DNA of 64,000 nt, taken from positions 37,471-101,470 of the forward strand of contig NZ_JARWQD010000183.1 of the NCBI RefSeq assembly GCF_029869545.1. The letters run 5' to 3'. This stretch comes from Nocardia wallacei. GTDB lineage: Bacteria > Actinomycetota > Actinomycetes > Mycobacteriales > Mycobacteriaceae. Positions 1-10,216 of this stretch are shown piece by piece. The first letter of the stretch is position 1. Each line of letters opens with the position of its first letter. The notes beneath the pieces were generated by a model. That model did no database searches, was not told where the DNA came from, and saw only the letters and a program-made list of their open reading frames with translations. Position numbers and translations under genes: made by a program.

Positions 1-1
1 C

Positions 2-3000
2 ACCGGCCACGCGGGATCGCAGCTGTTCGACACCATGGTGCTGTTCCTGCATCAGCGGATCGACGGACCGCAGCTGCCCGACGCCGCCACCAGCTGGGAG
101 CTCATCGATCACGGCGCCGCGCTGCTGCCGATCGTGTGCGAGACGTTCATGCACGCCGACCGCACCGACGTGCAGCTCACCTACCGCACCGACCTGTTCG
201 ATCCGGCCACGGTCGACCGTCTGCACGAGTACATCGACCGGATGCTCGCCGCGGCAACGGAATCCGTGCCAGTGGAGCGGCTGCTGACCCTCTCGGCGGC
301 CGATGCCGAGCGATTGCACACCTGGTCGCACGGCCCGGCGGTGCCGATCGCGCCGGAGACGACCGACGCGATGATTCGCGCGGCCGCCGCCAGCCATCCG
401 GAGCGGATCGCCGTCGTCTTCGACGATATCGAGCTCACCTACGCCGAATTCGACGCACAGGTCAACCGGCTGGCGCGGCTGCTGCTCGAGCACGGTGTGC
501 GCCCCGGCGACCATGTCGGCGTGCTGGCCGAGCGCAGCGAGTGGCTGCCGATCACGTTCGCGGCCGTGCTGCGGGTCGCGGCGGTGTATGTGCCGATCGA
601 TCCGGGCTACCCGGCCGACCGGATCGAATATCTGCTCGCGGACTCCGAACCCGCCGTCCTGGTGCGGTCGGTCTCGAGCGTGCCGGTGCCGGATGTGGTG
701 ACTGACATGCCCGTGATCGACCTCGGGGACGCGGCGACCGGGGCGCGGCTCGCCGGGCTCGCGGGGTCGCCGCTGGGCGCGGACGAACTCGCGCGCTCCC
801 CTCAGCCGCTCGACGCCGCCTACCTGCTGTACACCTCCGGCACCACCGGCCGTCCCAAGGGCGTCGTCATCGATCACCTCGGCATCGCCTCGCACGCCCA
901 ATGGTTCCGCGGCCGTCCGGGTTTCGACGCCGAGCGGGTGCTGCAGAAGGCACCGATCGGGTTCGACGTCTCGGTCGGCGAACTGGTGGTCGCGCTGTGC
1001 AACGGCGGCACCTCGGTGCTGCCGCCGCCGCAGTGGTGGCAGGCGGATGTGGAGTCGCTGGTCGGCATCGTCGAACGGCACCGCGTCACGCAGATGTCGC
1101 TGGTGCCCAGTGCCTTACGCGCGTTCCTCGACGCCCGGCCGGATCCGCGGCGGCTCGAATCGCTGCGCTGGCTGTATCTCGGCGGTGAGTCGGTACCGCC
1201 CGCGCTGGTCGCCGAGACCCGCCGGGTGTTCGGCTGCACCGTCATGGGCCTCTACGGCCCGACCGAGGCGACGATGGACCTCACCTGCGAGGAATTCCTC
1301 GACATCGGCGACGACGCGGACGGCCCGGCGACGGCGTTGATCGGTGTGCCGGAATGGAATTCGTCGGTGTACGTGCTCGACGAGCGGCTGCGGCAGGTGG
1401 CCCCCGGCGTGGTCGGCGAGCTGTACCTGGGTGGCGTGCAGCTGGCGCGCGGCTATCACCGCCGCCCCGACCTGACCGCGGGCGCGTTCGTGGCCTGCCC
1501 GTTCGGCACCGATCCGGGCGAACGCATGTATCGCACCGGCGATATCGTGCGCTGGAATGCCCGAGGACGGCTGGAATATCTGGGGCGCTCCGACGACCAG
1601 GTGAAGATCCGCGGCCACCGCATCGAGCTGGGGGAGATCGGTACGGTGCTGCGCGCCATGCCGGGCATCGCCTCCGCCGCCGCCGTCGCGGTGCCGCACG
1701 CGGGCGGCCCGATCCTCGCCGCATACTATGTGCCCGAACCGGATTCGGACTTCGCCACCACCGCGGACGAGGCGGCCGAGACGCGGATCAAGGAGCATCT
1801 GGCGGTCCGGCTTCCGGAGTACATGGTGCCCGCGGCCCTGGTGCGACTGGATGCGCTACCGCTGACCGCGAACGGCAAGCTCGATCGCAAGGCGCTGCCG
1901 GACCCGGATCTGGGCGGCGGTACCGCCCGCGGCCGTGCCCTGCGAGAGGGCCCCGAGCAGGCCGTCGCCGCGGCCGTGCGGCAGGTGCTCGGGCTCGGTG
2001 ACACCACCGAACTGGGCGCAGACGACGACTTCCTCGCGCTGGGCGGCGATTCCATCACCGCGATCCGGATGGTGTCGGCGCTGAAGAAACACTCCCTGAT
2101 CATCACCACCAGCGCGCTGTTCGAGGCCCGCACGATCGCGCGGATCGCCGCGGCCACAGCACCTTTGAACGAGGTGGACGCCCCGGCCCTCGTCGACGGC
2201 GACGGCACCGGGTGGATTCCGCTCAATCCGATCGCGACGATGGTGACCGAGCAGGCCGTGGAATACCGCGGTTTCAGCCAGTCGACGGCGGTGGTGACAC
2301 CCGAGGGGTGCACCCGGGAGCGGGTGTCGGCGGTCCTGCGGGCGCTGCTGGACCGGCACCCGCTGTTGCGCGCTCGCGTGGTGCCCGGGCCCGACGGCCG
2401 CCTCGCCTACTATGTACCGGCCTCGGGTGAGCCCGTCGCCTATCCCGGGGTCGATGAGGTGGTGCTGGACGCCGCCGAGTGGGACGCGGTCGCACCGGGC
2501 GAGCTGCAGCGCCGGATGCGGGGGGCCGCACGCGAACTCGACGCCTCGGCGGGCCGCATGGTCGGTGCCGTCTGGGTGCGTTCCTCGGACGGGGCCCGCG
2601 GCCGTCTCGTGCTGGTGATCGATCACATGGTGGTGGACGGGGTCTCCTGGCGGATCATCAACGACGATCTGCGGCAGCTGTGGGCGGCCGTGCGTGCGGC
2701 CGAACCCGGTGCGGCCCGGGTCCTCCCGGCCGACGGCACCTCGGTGCGGGCGTGGAACACCGCCGTCGCGGAGCTGGCCGACTCCGACCGTGTGCGAGAG
2801 TCGCTGCCGTACTGGCGATCCGCGGCGGCCGGGCCGGATCCGCTGCTCGGCGAGCGCGCCCTCGACCCGGCGATCGACACCGTCGCCACCGTGCGGGAGC
2901 TCACCGCCGAACTCGGCGCCGCGGACACCGCGGTGCTGATGACGACCGCCACCCGGGCGTTCGGCTGCGACTTCCTCGACATCCAGGTCGCGGCGCTGGC

Positions 3001-5026
3001 CGTGGCCGTGCACCGCTTCCGGCACCGCCGCGGCACCGACGCCGACACCGTCTCGCTGACGATGGAGCGGCACGGTCGCGTCGAAAACCTGTTCGCCGGA
3101 GCGGATCTCGCCAATACCGTGGGCTGGTTCACCACCGCCTATCCGGTCAGCCTGGACGTGGGCGCGGCGGATGTCGAATCCGCGGTCCGGGCGGTGAAGG
3201 AGCAACTGCTCGCGGTGCCGGACAGCGGCATCGGCTGGGGGCTGCTGCGCTGGCTGAACCCGCGGACGCGCGCGGAGCTGGCCGCGCATCGCGCGCCGCA
3301 GATCGCCCTCAACTACATGGGCCGCTTCGCGGTCGCGGGCGCGGCGGAGGTGGCCGGGGAATGGGACGCGGCACCGGAATTCGGCTATCTGGGCGGCTAC
3401 GCCGACGACGCCATGCCCGCGCCCGCGCTCATCGACATCAACACGGTGGCGGTCACCGACGATGACGCGGCGGCCCTGCACGCCTCGTTCCGGTTCGCCA
3501 GCGGCGTACTGAGCGAGGCGGCCGTGCGCGAACTGGCCGAGTCGTGGATGGAGGCGCTGCGCGAACTGGCGAAGACGGTGCGCGAGAACCCGATTCGGCG
3601 CCTGACCCCGAGCGATGTGCTGGCCCGCGACGTCGGCCAGCTCGATCTGGATCGCTGGCGCGCGCTGTACGGCGAGTACGCCGACGTGTACCCGCTGTCC
3701 CCGATGCAGTCCGGCCTGTACTTCACCGCGCTCAGCACGGCGGGCCGGGACCTGTACCTGGTGCAGACGATGATCACCGTCCGCGGCCCGCTGGACGCGC
3801 CGCGGCTGGTCCGGTCGATCGACACGGTGCTGAACCGGTATCCCAATCTGCGCGTGTCGATTTCGGTATCGCACGCCGGTCGTCCCTATGCCATCGTCGC
3901 CGAGCATATGGAGATCCCGCACCGCGAGCTGGACTTCTCCGATCTGCCGGACGCGCGGGATCGCCTGCAGCAGTTCGTGACCGCCGATCTGGCCGACCAG
4001 TTCGACCTGTCCCGCGGACCGCTCATGCGCTCGGCGCTGATCCACCTGCCCGGCGACGAGCACGTGGTGATGCTGACCACCCACCACGTCCTCACCGACG
4101 GCTGGTCCGGTCAGGTGCTGCCGCGGGAGCTGTTCGCCGCCTACGCCACCGACGGCACGGCGCCCCCGTCGGGCGACCCGGACACATTCGCGAAGTTCCT
4201 GCTGCAGACCGCGGCTCGCGAGGCCGAGGCCGAGGCCGCGTGGGACGACTACCTGTCGCGGGTGCGGCCCTGTGTCGTTGCGCCGGGCCGGGAATCGGGC
4301 GACGGCGGTGTCCCCGCGGCGCGCGGCGCCGAGCTCGAGCCCGCGATGGTGGACACCCTCACCGCGCTGGCCGCCGAGCTCGGCACCACCTTCAACGTGG
4401 TCTGCCAGCTGGCCTGGGGGAGTGTGCTGTGCCAGCTGACCGGCACGGGCGCATCGGTGTTCGGCGAGGTGGTCTCGGGCCGCCCGGCCGATCTCGACGA
4501 TGTGGACACCGCGGTCGGCTGCTTCGTGAACACGGTGCCGGTCGCGGTGGACCTGGACCCCGCGCGCAGCTGGCGCGAGGTGCTGGCCGAGATGCAGCAG
4601 CACCGGCTGGAACTCATGGAATACCACCAGTTTCCGCTCACCTCGGCGATCCGGGCGACGGGCGCGCGCAAGCTGTTCGACACCATGTACGTGCTGCAGT
4701 CCTACCCCTCGGGGCGGGACGAGATGGTCGAGCAACTGCGGTCGGCGGGGCTGGAGCTGGTGGAGGTCGCACCGGGCGGCGCCACCGACAATGCGTTGCT
4801 GCTCATGGTGTTCCCGGCGAATTCGCTGCTGCCCGGAGATCGCGTCCGGGTCATGGTCTTCTACGACGAGTCCGCATTCGAGCCCGACGATGCCCGCATC
4901 GTCGAAACCGCGTTCCTTACCACGCTGCAGTCGATCGCGGCGGACCCCGATCGCCGCATCGGCGAGGTGCGGGTCCTCGACGACGACGATCAGGCCGTCC
5001 TGGTCATGCGGCGCATGTGGCAGTGA
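2..5026 (+). CDS. mbtF: NRPS, partial at left edge: (C)-A-T-E-C, MbtF/Nbt-like siderophore synthetase
   Basis: The reading frame is open from base 2, so the N-terminus lies outside the window. Visible order: the tail of a condensation domain (to about base 330), an adenylation domain (about 350-1910, with the TSGTTGRPKG, YGPTE and NGKLDRKALP motifs), a carrier domain with LGGDS (phosphopantetheine Ser codon at 2051), an epimerization domain (about 2200-3520; DHMVVDGVSW, VGWFTTAYP and LNYMGRF) and a terminal condensation domain (about 3650-4960; HHVLTDGW). The E-domain HHxxxDG motif has Asp at its first position but keeps the second His. The downstream split KS and AT-KR-ACP genes match MbtC/MbtD, so this is most likely the terminal synthetase that adds N-hydroxylysine. 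A final C domain without a TE would fit release by lactam cyclization (inference). The orthologue name is tentative; the NRPS identity is certain. Confidence 0.9.
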   Translation, partial: TGHAGSQLFDTMVLFLHQRIDGPQLPDAATSWELIDHGAALLPIVCETFMHADRTDVQLTYRTDLFDPATVDRLHEYIDRMLAAATESVPVERLLTLSAADAERLHTWSHGPAVPIAPETTDAMIRAAAASHPERIAVVFDDIELTYAEFDAQVNRLARLLLEHGVRPGDHVGVLAERSEWLPITFAAVLRVAAVYVPIDPGYPADRIEYLLADSEPAVLVRSVSSVPVPDVVTDMPVIDLGDAATGARLAGLAGSPLGADELARSPQPLDAAYLLYTSGTTGRPKGVVIDHLGIASHAQWFRGRPGFDAERVLQKAPIGFDVSVGELVVALCNGGTSVLPPPQWWQADVESLVGIVERHRVTQMSLVPSALRAFLDARPDPRRLESLRWLYLGGESVPPALVAETRRVFGCTVMGLYGPTEATMDLTCEEFLDIGDDADGPATALIGVPEWNSSVYVLDERLRQVAPGVVGELYLGGVQLARGYHRRPDLTAGAFVACPFGTDPGERMYRTGDIVRWNARGRLEYLGRSDDQVKIRGHRIELGEIGTVLRAMPGIASAAAVAVPHAGGPILAAYYVPEPDSDFATTADEAAETRIKEHLAVRLPEYMVPAALVRLDALPLTANGKLDRKALPDPDLGGGTARGRALREGPEQAVAAAVRQVLGLGDTTELGADDDFLALGGDSITAIRMVSALKKHSLIITTSALFEARTIARIAAATAPLNEVDAPALVDGDGTGWIPLNPIATMVTEQAVEYRGFSQSTAVVTPEGCTRERVSAVLRALLDRHPLLRARVVPGPDGRLAYYVPASGEPVAYPGVDEVVLDAAEWDAVAPGELQRRMRGAARELDASAGRMVGAVWVRSSDGARGRLVLVIDHMVVDGVSWRIINDDLRQLWAAVRAAEPGAARVLPADGTSVRAWNTAVAELADSDRVRESLPYWRSAAAGPDPLLGERALDPAIDTVATVRELTAELGAADTAVLMTTATRAFGCDFLDIQVAALAVAVHRFRHRRGTDADTVSLTMERHGRVENLFAGADLANTVGWFTTAYPVSLDVGAADVESAVRAVKEQLLAVPDSGIGWGLLRWLNPRTRAELAAHRAPQIALNYMGRFAVAGAAEVAGEWDAAPEFGYLGGYADDAMPAPALIDINTVAVTDDDAAALHASFRFASGVLSEAAVRELAESWMEALRELAKTVRENPIRRLTPSDVLARDVGQLDLDRWRALYGEYADVYPLSPMQSGLYFTALSTAGRDLYLVQTMITVRGPLDAPRLVRSIDTVLNRYPNLRVSISVSHAGRPYAIVAEHMEIPHRELDFSDLPDARDRLQQFVTADLADQFDLSRGPLMRSALIHLPGDEHVVMLTTHHVLTDGWSGQVLPRELFAAYATDGTAPPSGDPDTFAKFLLQTAAREAEAEAAWDDYLSRVRPCVVAPGRESGDGGVPAARGAELEPAMVDTLTALAAELGTTFNVVCQLAWGSVLCQLTGTGASVFGEVVSGRPADLDDVDTAVGCFVNTVPVAVDLDPARSWREVLAEMQQHRLELMEYHQFPLTSAIRATGARKLFDTMYVLQSYPSGRDEMVEQLRSAGLELVEVAPGGATDNALLLMVFPANSLLPGDRVRVMVFYDESAFEPDDARIVETAFLTTLQSIAADPDRRIGEVRVLDDDDQAVLVMRRMWQ

Positions 5027-5046
5027 GCAACAGAGGAGAGACAGAT

Positions 5047-5808
5047 ATGGCACATGTGCCCGGATGGATCCGCAAATTTCACAAGTCCCGCTCGGAATCG
5101 GCGGCGCCGCTGCTGATCTGCCCGCACGCCGGGGGCGGCGCCTCGGCGTACCGGTCGCTGTCGAAAGTATGCCGGGACGATTTCGACGTCCTGCTGTTCC
5201 AATATCCGGGGCGCCAGGACCGCGCCACCGAACCGGCGATGACGAGCATCGAGGCGATGGCGGGCGGGGCGTTCGACGAGTTCGCGCGCTCGCCGTACAA
5301 CCGGGGTGAGCCGATCACGGTCTTCGGCCACAGCATGGGCGCGCTGGTGGCGTTCGAACTGGTCCGGCTGGCCGAGGCCGCCGACGTACCGGTGCGCCTG
5401 CTCGCGGTCTCCGCCGCGGTGCCGCCGTGGCGGGTGGCCGAGGTGCCGCCGCATCCCACCGACGACGAGGAACTGCTCGACCACCTCAGCGCGCTGCAGG
5501 GCACGGGCGAGGAGGTGATGGGCAACCGCGAGCTGATGCGGATGACGCTGCCGGTGCTCAAGGCCGACTACCGCGCCTTCGACGCCTACTCCTGCGCCGA
5601 TGATGTGGTGTTACGCACGGAGATTCACGCGATGGGCGGCGAGGACGACGTCGTCTCGTTCGGCGATCTGTACGGCTGGCAGCGGCACACCGAGCGCGAC
5701 CTGCAGGCCACGATGTTCGAGGGCGGGCACTTCTACCTGTACGACAACTTCCCGGGCATCGCGGAACTTCTGGTGCCGGAACCGATCTCGGCGAGCAGAC
5801 ATGAGTGA
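5047..5808 (+). CDS. mbtT: Type II thioesterase (MbtT-like)
   Basis: The product is a 253-residue alpha/beta hydrolase of the stand-alone thioesterase family that hydrolyses mis-primed or stalled acyl groups from NRPS/PKS carrier domains. It has the N-terminal CPHAGGGASAY loop, the nucleophile motif GHSMGA (Ser96) and a late GGHFYLYDN segment carrying the catalytic His. ATG 5047 is preceded by GAGGAGAG eight bases upstream and follows the NRPS stop by 20 bases, so it is the second gene of the operon. Its own stop overlaps the ketosynthase start by 8 bases. Mycobactin and nocobactin clusters contain an equivalent thioesterase; the symbol rests on that context. Confidence 0.88.
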   Translation: MAHVPGWIRKFHKSRSESAAPLLICPHAGGGASAYRSLSKVCRDDFDVLLFQYPGRQDRATEPAMTSIEAMAGGAFDEFARSPYNRGEPITVFGHSMGALVAFELVRLAEAADVPVRLLAVSAAVPPWRVAEVPPHPTDDEELLDHLSALQGTGEEVMGNRELMRMTLPVLKADYRAFDAYSCADDVVLRTEIHAMGGEDDVVSFGDLYGWQRHTERDLQATMFEGGHFYLYDNFPGIAELLVPEPISASRHE

Positions 5809-7117
5809 GGCGGGCGTGGTCGGCGCCGATCCCGTGGTCGTCGCCGGAATGGCGATCGAGGCGCCCGGCGGCATCGAGACCCTGTCGGCGTACTGGGACG
5901 CGCTGGCACAGGGCAGCGATCTGATCGGTCCGTTTCCGCGCGACCGCGGCTGGCCGATCGAGCAGCTGCTGACGCTGGACCGCAACGAGGGCTGGGGCAA
6001 GGTCAGCGACGCCGGTGGATTCGTCTCCGGGGCAGCGGAATTCGATCCCGCGTTCTTCGGGATCACCCCGCGCGAGGCGGTGGTCATGGATCCGCAGCAG
6101 CGGGTGGCGCTGCGGGTGGCCTGGCGCGCGCTGGAGAACGCCGGGATCAACCCTGCCACCATCGACGGCACCGAGGTCGGCTGCTACATGGGCGCGTCCG
6201 TCACCGAGTACGGCCCGCACGCGGCGGCGGTGACCGACTGCGTCGGCTATCGGGCGACGGGCAGTGCCATGGGCGCGGTCGCGGGCCGGATCTCGAACTG
6301 CCTCGATCTGACCGGACCGTCGGTCGTGGTGGACACCGCCTGTGCTTCGTCGCTGTCGGCGGTGCACCTGGCCGCGAACGCGATCCGCGGCGGCGAATGC
6401 GAGTGGGCGCTGGCCGGGGCCGCCTGCGTGATGGGTTCGCCCGGAGCGTTTTTCGAATTCTCCAAGAACAACGCGCTGGCGCCGGACGGGCAGTGCCGCC
6501 CCTACTCCGACGACGCGGCGGGCACGCTGTGGGGCGAGGGCGTCGGAGTGCTGGTGCTGGAGCGGGAATCTCGCGCCCGCGAGCACGGGCACCGCGTGTA
6601 CGGCCGGATCCTCGGTTCGGCGGTCAACCACAACGGTCGCGGCGGGCCGATCGCGGTGCCGAGCACCCCGGCCCAGGAGCAGGTCATCCGTCGGGCGGTG
6701 CGAGCGGCGGGCATCGCCCCCGAACTCGTCGGCATGATCGAGGGCCACGGCACCGCGACCACCGTCGGCGATCCGATCGAATTGGCCGCGCTGCAGTCGA
6801 TTTACGGTCACAGCAATGCCCTGCTCGGCTCGGTCAAATCGAATCTCGGTCACGCCCAGGCCGCCTCGGGCATCCTCGGCCTGATCAAGCTGCTGCTCAG
6901 CGGATTCCACGGGCAGATACCGCCGACCCGGTTCGCGGACCGGCCCGCGAGCACCGTCGACTGGGAGTCGTCCACCCTGCGGCTGGCCGCCGAACTGCGG
7001 GACTGGGCACCGCACGAGGGGGTGCGCTACGGCGCGGTGTCCTCGTTCGGGGTATCGGGAACCAACAGCCACGCGATCGTGGCCATGCCCGTTGCGGAAG
7101 AGGAGATCCATGTCTAG
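5801..7117 (+). CDS. mbtC: Stand-alone beta-ketoacyl synthase (MbtC/NbtB-like)
   Basis: The 438-residue protein contains only a ketosynthase domain, which performs decarboxylative Claisen condensation. The Cys-His-His triad is intact: DTACASSLS (Cys181), EGHGTATTVGDP and KSNLGHAQ. The usual EAHGTGT reads EGHGTATT here. The length and the separation from the AT-KR-ACP polypeptide encoded next match MbtC of mycobactin synthesis (about 440 residues), which acts in trans with MbtD. ATG 5801 lies inside the end of the thioesterase gene, and the stop overlaps the next start, implying translational coupling and matched stoichiometry. Confidence 0.92.
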   Translation: MSEAGVVGADPVVVAGMAIEAPGGIETLSAYWDALAQGSDLIGPFPRDRGWPIEQLLTLDRNEGWGKVSDAGGFVSGAAEFDPAFFGITPREAVVMDPQQRVALRVAWRALENAGINPATIDGTEVGCYMGASVTEYGPHAAAVTDCVGYRATGSAMGAVAGRISNCLDLTGPSVVVDTACASSLSAVHLAANAIRGGECEWALAGAACVMGSPGAFFEFSKNNALAPDGQCRPYSDDAAGTLWGEGVGVLVLERESRAREHGHRVYGRILGSAVNHNGRGGPIAVPSTPAQEQVIRRAVRAAGIAPELVGMIEGHGTATTVGDPIELAALQSIYGHSNALLGSVKSNLGHAQAASGILGLIKLLLSGFHGQIPPTRFADRPASTVDWESSTLRLAAELRDWAPHEGVRYGAVSSFGVSGTNSHAIVAMPVAEEEIHV

Positions 7118-10100
7118 CTACCGGCTTCCGGACGGCACCGTCCCCGTCCTGCTGTCCTCCGACACCCCCGACGGCCTGCGCCGGGAGGCGGCGGCGATCC
7201 GCGAGTACGCGCTGGACCGGCCGCGGATCGCACCGGCGCGCATCGCGGCGATGCTGTTTCGCACCCGCTCGGCGCGGCGGCACCGGGCGCTGATCATGGC
7301 CTCCGGGCGGGACGATCTGCTCGCGGGCCTGGGCGCGGTCGCGGCGGGTGAATCGCATCCCGCCGTGGTCGCCTCGGCCGAACCCGCCCGGCCGCGCCGG
7401 GTGGCGTACGTGTTTCCGGGGCAGGGCAGCCAGCGGCCCGGGATGGGCCGGATGCTGTACGACCATTCGTCCGCGTACCGCGCGGCGGTCGAAGAGTGCG
7501 ACGACATGTTCGGCGAGCTGTTCGGGCTGTCGCCGCTGAAATATCTTCTGGACGCGGACATGCCGCCGGACGACAGTGCGGAAACGGTGCAACCGGCGCT
7601 GTTCCTGCAGATGATCGGTGTGGCGGCGATGTGGCGGGCGGCCGGGGTGGAACCCGTGGCGACCGTCGGGCACAGTCAGGGCGAGATCGCCGCCGCCTAT
7701 CTGTCCGGCGCGCAGACGCTGCACGACGCGGTCCTGGTGGTCACCAATCGCGCGCGGATCGTGGACGGCCTGCAGCTGGACGGATATTCGATGGCGGTGC
7801 TCGGGGTCGGCCGCGAGGAGTGCGAGGATCTGCTGGCCCGGCACGCGGGCTGGGCGGAGCTGTCGGTGGTCAACTCGCCGAGCCTGCTGGCGATCTCCGG
7901 GGAATCCGCGACGGTGCGCGATATCGTCGAATTGCTCAACGGCGAAGGCAAATTCGCCAGGGAGATCCGAGTCCAGTACCCGGCGCACACCTCGTTCCTG
8001 CAGAGCGTGCGCGAGCCGCTGGCGGGCACGGTGGACGACGCCATGGACAATCGCGAGTTCTTCGACACCGAGATCGACTGCATCGGAGCCACTTTCGGCG
8101 ACCGCATCCAGTCGGACCTGTCGATCACCGACTACTGGTACCTCAACCTGCGCAACCGGGTGCGGTTCGACCGTGCGGTGGCGACGGCCATCGGACGCGG
8201 CGTCGACACCTTCCTCGAGATCTCCGAGCACCCCACGCTGATGCTGGCGATGCAGGAGAACCTCGCCGCCGCGGGCGGGAAGCAGCTGCGGGCGCTGGCG
8301 ACCTCGCGGCGCACCGCCGAGGATCTCGCCGAGTTCACCCGCAACCTGGCGTCGGTAGCGGTCCACGATGCGGATTTCCACTGGGATGCGTTGCGCGAGA
8401 AGGTTTGCGAGCCCCCGGAGCTGCCGCTGCTCGACTTCCCCAACACGCAGATGGCGGCGAAGAAGCTGTGGGCGGCGTATCCCTACGAGACATCGGCGGG
8501 GGAGGCCGCCTCCGCTCCCGCGGTCGGCGTCCCCACCCGCCGGGTGGTCGAACGCTGGCAGCGGCTGTCGCGCCGCACGATGACGCCGCCGCGCACCTTC
8601 GCCGTCGTGGACCACACCGGGCGGTGCGGGGATCTGGTGGCCGCGCTGCCCGCCGCCGCCCGCCGCCTCGGCGCCACACCGGCCGAGAAGGATGCCGACA
8701 CGGTCGTGATCCTGCTGCCGGAGTCGGGGGGCGCGACGGCGGCCGATGCGGTCGACGGCGTCGCCGCATTCCTAGGGGACCGCGGCTGGCTGCCGGATCT
8801 GGACGGTGTCCGCGAGGTGTGGCTGGTGACCGTCGGCGGCGAACGGGTGCTGCCCGCGGATGTCCCCGACGTCGCGCATGCCGCGGCCCAGTCCGGATTC
8901 CGGTGCCTGGCACCGGAACACCTCGGTGTCGCGTTCCGCCATCTCGATCTGGCCGCCGCGGAAACCGGTGCGGCCGCGGCGAAGTCGATCGTCGGGGCGA
9001 TCCACACCGCCGGTGAGCCCGAACTCGCCGCGCGCGACGGCGGGTTGTATGTCAAGCGGCTGCACCTCGACGACGACGCCGCGTCCGGCCGCCCGCTGCG
9101 CGATGCGGAGCTGCGCGATGTGCTGATCATCGGCGGTACCGGCAAATTGGGCCTGGAGCTGTGCGGCCACCTGGCGCGCGCGGGCGCGGGACGGATCACG
9201 CTGCTGAGCCGGTCCGGCGGCGACGCCGCTGCCGCGGAGCGGATTTCGGCGCTGCGGGACTCCGGTGCGGAGATCGTCGTGCGGCGCTGCGACATCACCG
9301 ACGAGGATGCGGTGCGGGCGCTGGCGGAGGAGTACCGCGGGGGCGGGGCGACGCTGGTCGTGCACGCCGCGGTCGATTACGCCGCGACCGGCGAAACACC
9401 CACGCCCGCATCGGTATACGCGGCCGCCGCGCCGAAGATCCTGGGCCTGGACCTCGTGCTGCGGCACCTGCCGCTGGCACCGGACGGCCGGGTGGTGCTG
9501 TGCTCCACCCTGGTCGCCACCCTGGGCGGCCGGGACAACATGGTCTATGCCGCGACGAACCGGATGCTCGACGCGCTGGCGGTGCGCTACCGCGAGCGCG
9601 GCATCGCCTGCTCGAGCGTGCAGTGGGGCCTGTGGCCCGAGGTCGGCGCCGGTCGGGAGCAGGCGCTGGCACGGACCGACGGCACGGGTGTGCACCCGGT
9701 CGACCCGGCCGCCGCCGTCGCGGCCGGACTGACCACGGCGGCCGCCGATTGCATTGTGGCGGCGGTGGATTGGGCCACGCTGCGCCGCCTGTTCGAGATG
9801 TTCGGGCAGTCGGTGCTGTTCGACGCGCTCCCGGCGGACGAACCGGCGGCGACGCCGGAACCCGAGCCGGTGCCGGTGGCGTCCGAGGCCCCGGTAGCCC
9901 CGCCCGATACGGCCGCGCCCGCGGTCCAGGACACCGGCGAGCGGGTGCGCCAGGTGCTGCGCGTGGTGATGGGCCTCGAGCCCGACGACGTCATCGACGG
10001 GTCCGTCCCGCTCGTCGCGCTCGGCCTGGATTCGCTGCAGGCGCTGGACCTGCGGCGGCGGGTCGAGACCGAACTACAGCGGGAACTGCCGGTCACGGCG

Positions 10101-10148
10101 ATTCTGGGCGGCGGCTCACTGGACGAGGTGGTGGCGCTGCTCGGCTAG
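7110..10148 (+). CDS. mbtD: PKS subunit AT-KR-ACP (MbtD/NbtC-like)
   Basis: The 1012-residue polyketide synthase subunit lacks its own KS. An acyltransferase occupies about residues 90-390 (FPGQGSQRPGMG; GHSQGE with Ser189). A ketoreductase lies at about 665-890, with cofactor loop GGTGKLG and a catalytic Ser and Tyr in LCSTLVATLGGRDNMVYAATN. An acyl carrier domain occupies about 940-1012 (LGLDSLQ, Ser975). Together with the preceding KS it makes one reducing extension module delivering a 3-hydroxyacyl unit. Length and order match MbtD (about 1000 residues). The AT specificity region reads QYPAHT, not the standard malonyl or methylmalonyl signature, so the extender unit is not predicted. ATG 7110 has AGGAGA four bases upstream; a TTG 18 bases earlier is less likely. 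Confidence 0.92.
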   Translation: MSSYRLPDGTVPVLLSSDTPDGLRREAAAIREYALDRPRIAPARIAAMLFRTRSARRHRALIMASGRDDLLAGLGAVAAGESHPAVVASAEPARPRRVAYVFPGQGSQRPGMGRMLYDHSSAYRAAVEECDDMFGELFGLSPLKYLLDADMPPDDSAETVQPALFLQMIGVAAMWRAAGVEPVATVGHSQGEIAAAYLSGAQTLHDAVLVVTNRARIVDGLQLDGYSMAVLGVGREECEDLLARHAGWAELSVVNSPSLLAISGESATVRDIVELLNGEGKFAREIRVQYPAHTSFLQSVREPLAGTVDDAMDNREFFDTEIDCIGATFGDRIQSDLSITDYWYLNLRNRVRFDRAVATAIGRGVDTFLEISEHPTLMLAMQENLAAAGGKQLRALATSRRTAEDLAEFTRNLASVAVHDADFHWDALREKVCEPPELPLLDFPNTQMAAKKLWAAYPYETSAGEAASAPAVGVPTRRVVERWQRLSRRTMTPPRTFAVVDHTGRCGDLVAALPAAARRLGATPAEKDADTVVILLPESGGATAADAVDGVAAFLGDRGWLPDLDGVREVWLVTVGGERVLPADVPDVAHAAAQSGFRCLAPEHLGVAFRHLDLAAAETGAAAAKSIVGAIHTAGEPELAARDGGLYVKRLHLDDDAASGRPLRDAELRDVLIIGGTGKLGLELCGHLARAGAGRITLLSRSGGDAAAAERISALRDSGAEIVVRRCDITDEDAVRALAEEYRGGGATLVVHAAVDYAATGETPTPASVYAAAAPKILGLDLVLRHLPLAPDGRVVLCSTLVATLGGRDNMVYAATNRMLDALAVRYRERGIACSSVQWGLWPEVGAGREQALARTDGTGVHPVDPAAAVAAGLTTAAADCIVAAVDWATLRRLFEMFGQSVLFDALPADEPAATPEPEPVPVASEAPVAPPDTAAPAVQDTGERVRQVLRVVMGLEPDDVIDGSVPLVALGLDSLQALDLRRRVETELQRELPVTAILGGGSLDEVVALLG

Positions 10149-10216
10149 CCGCAGAGCGCGAACAGGCAAGTCAGGCCACCGGCGGTGGTGGTCGCAGACC
10201 CGGAGACGGAGAACAA

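Noticed and set aside
1856..5053. A minus-strand open frame of over 1000 codons opposite the NRPS
   Set aside because: Arg/His/Gly-rich composition with no domain; it is the antisense shadow of a high-GC gene whose plus-strand product has clear NRPS motifs.
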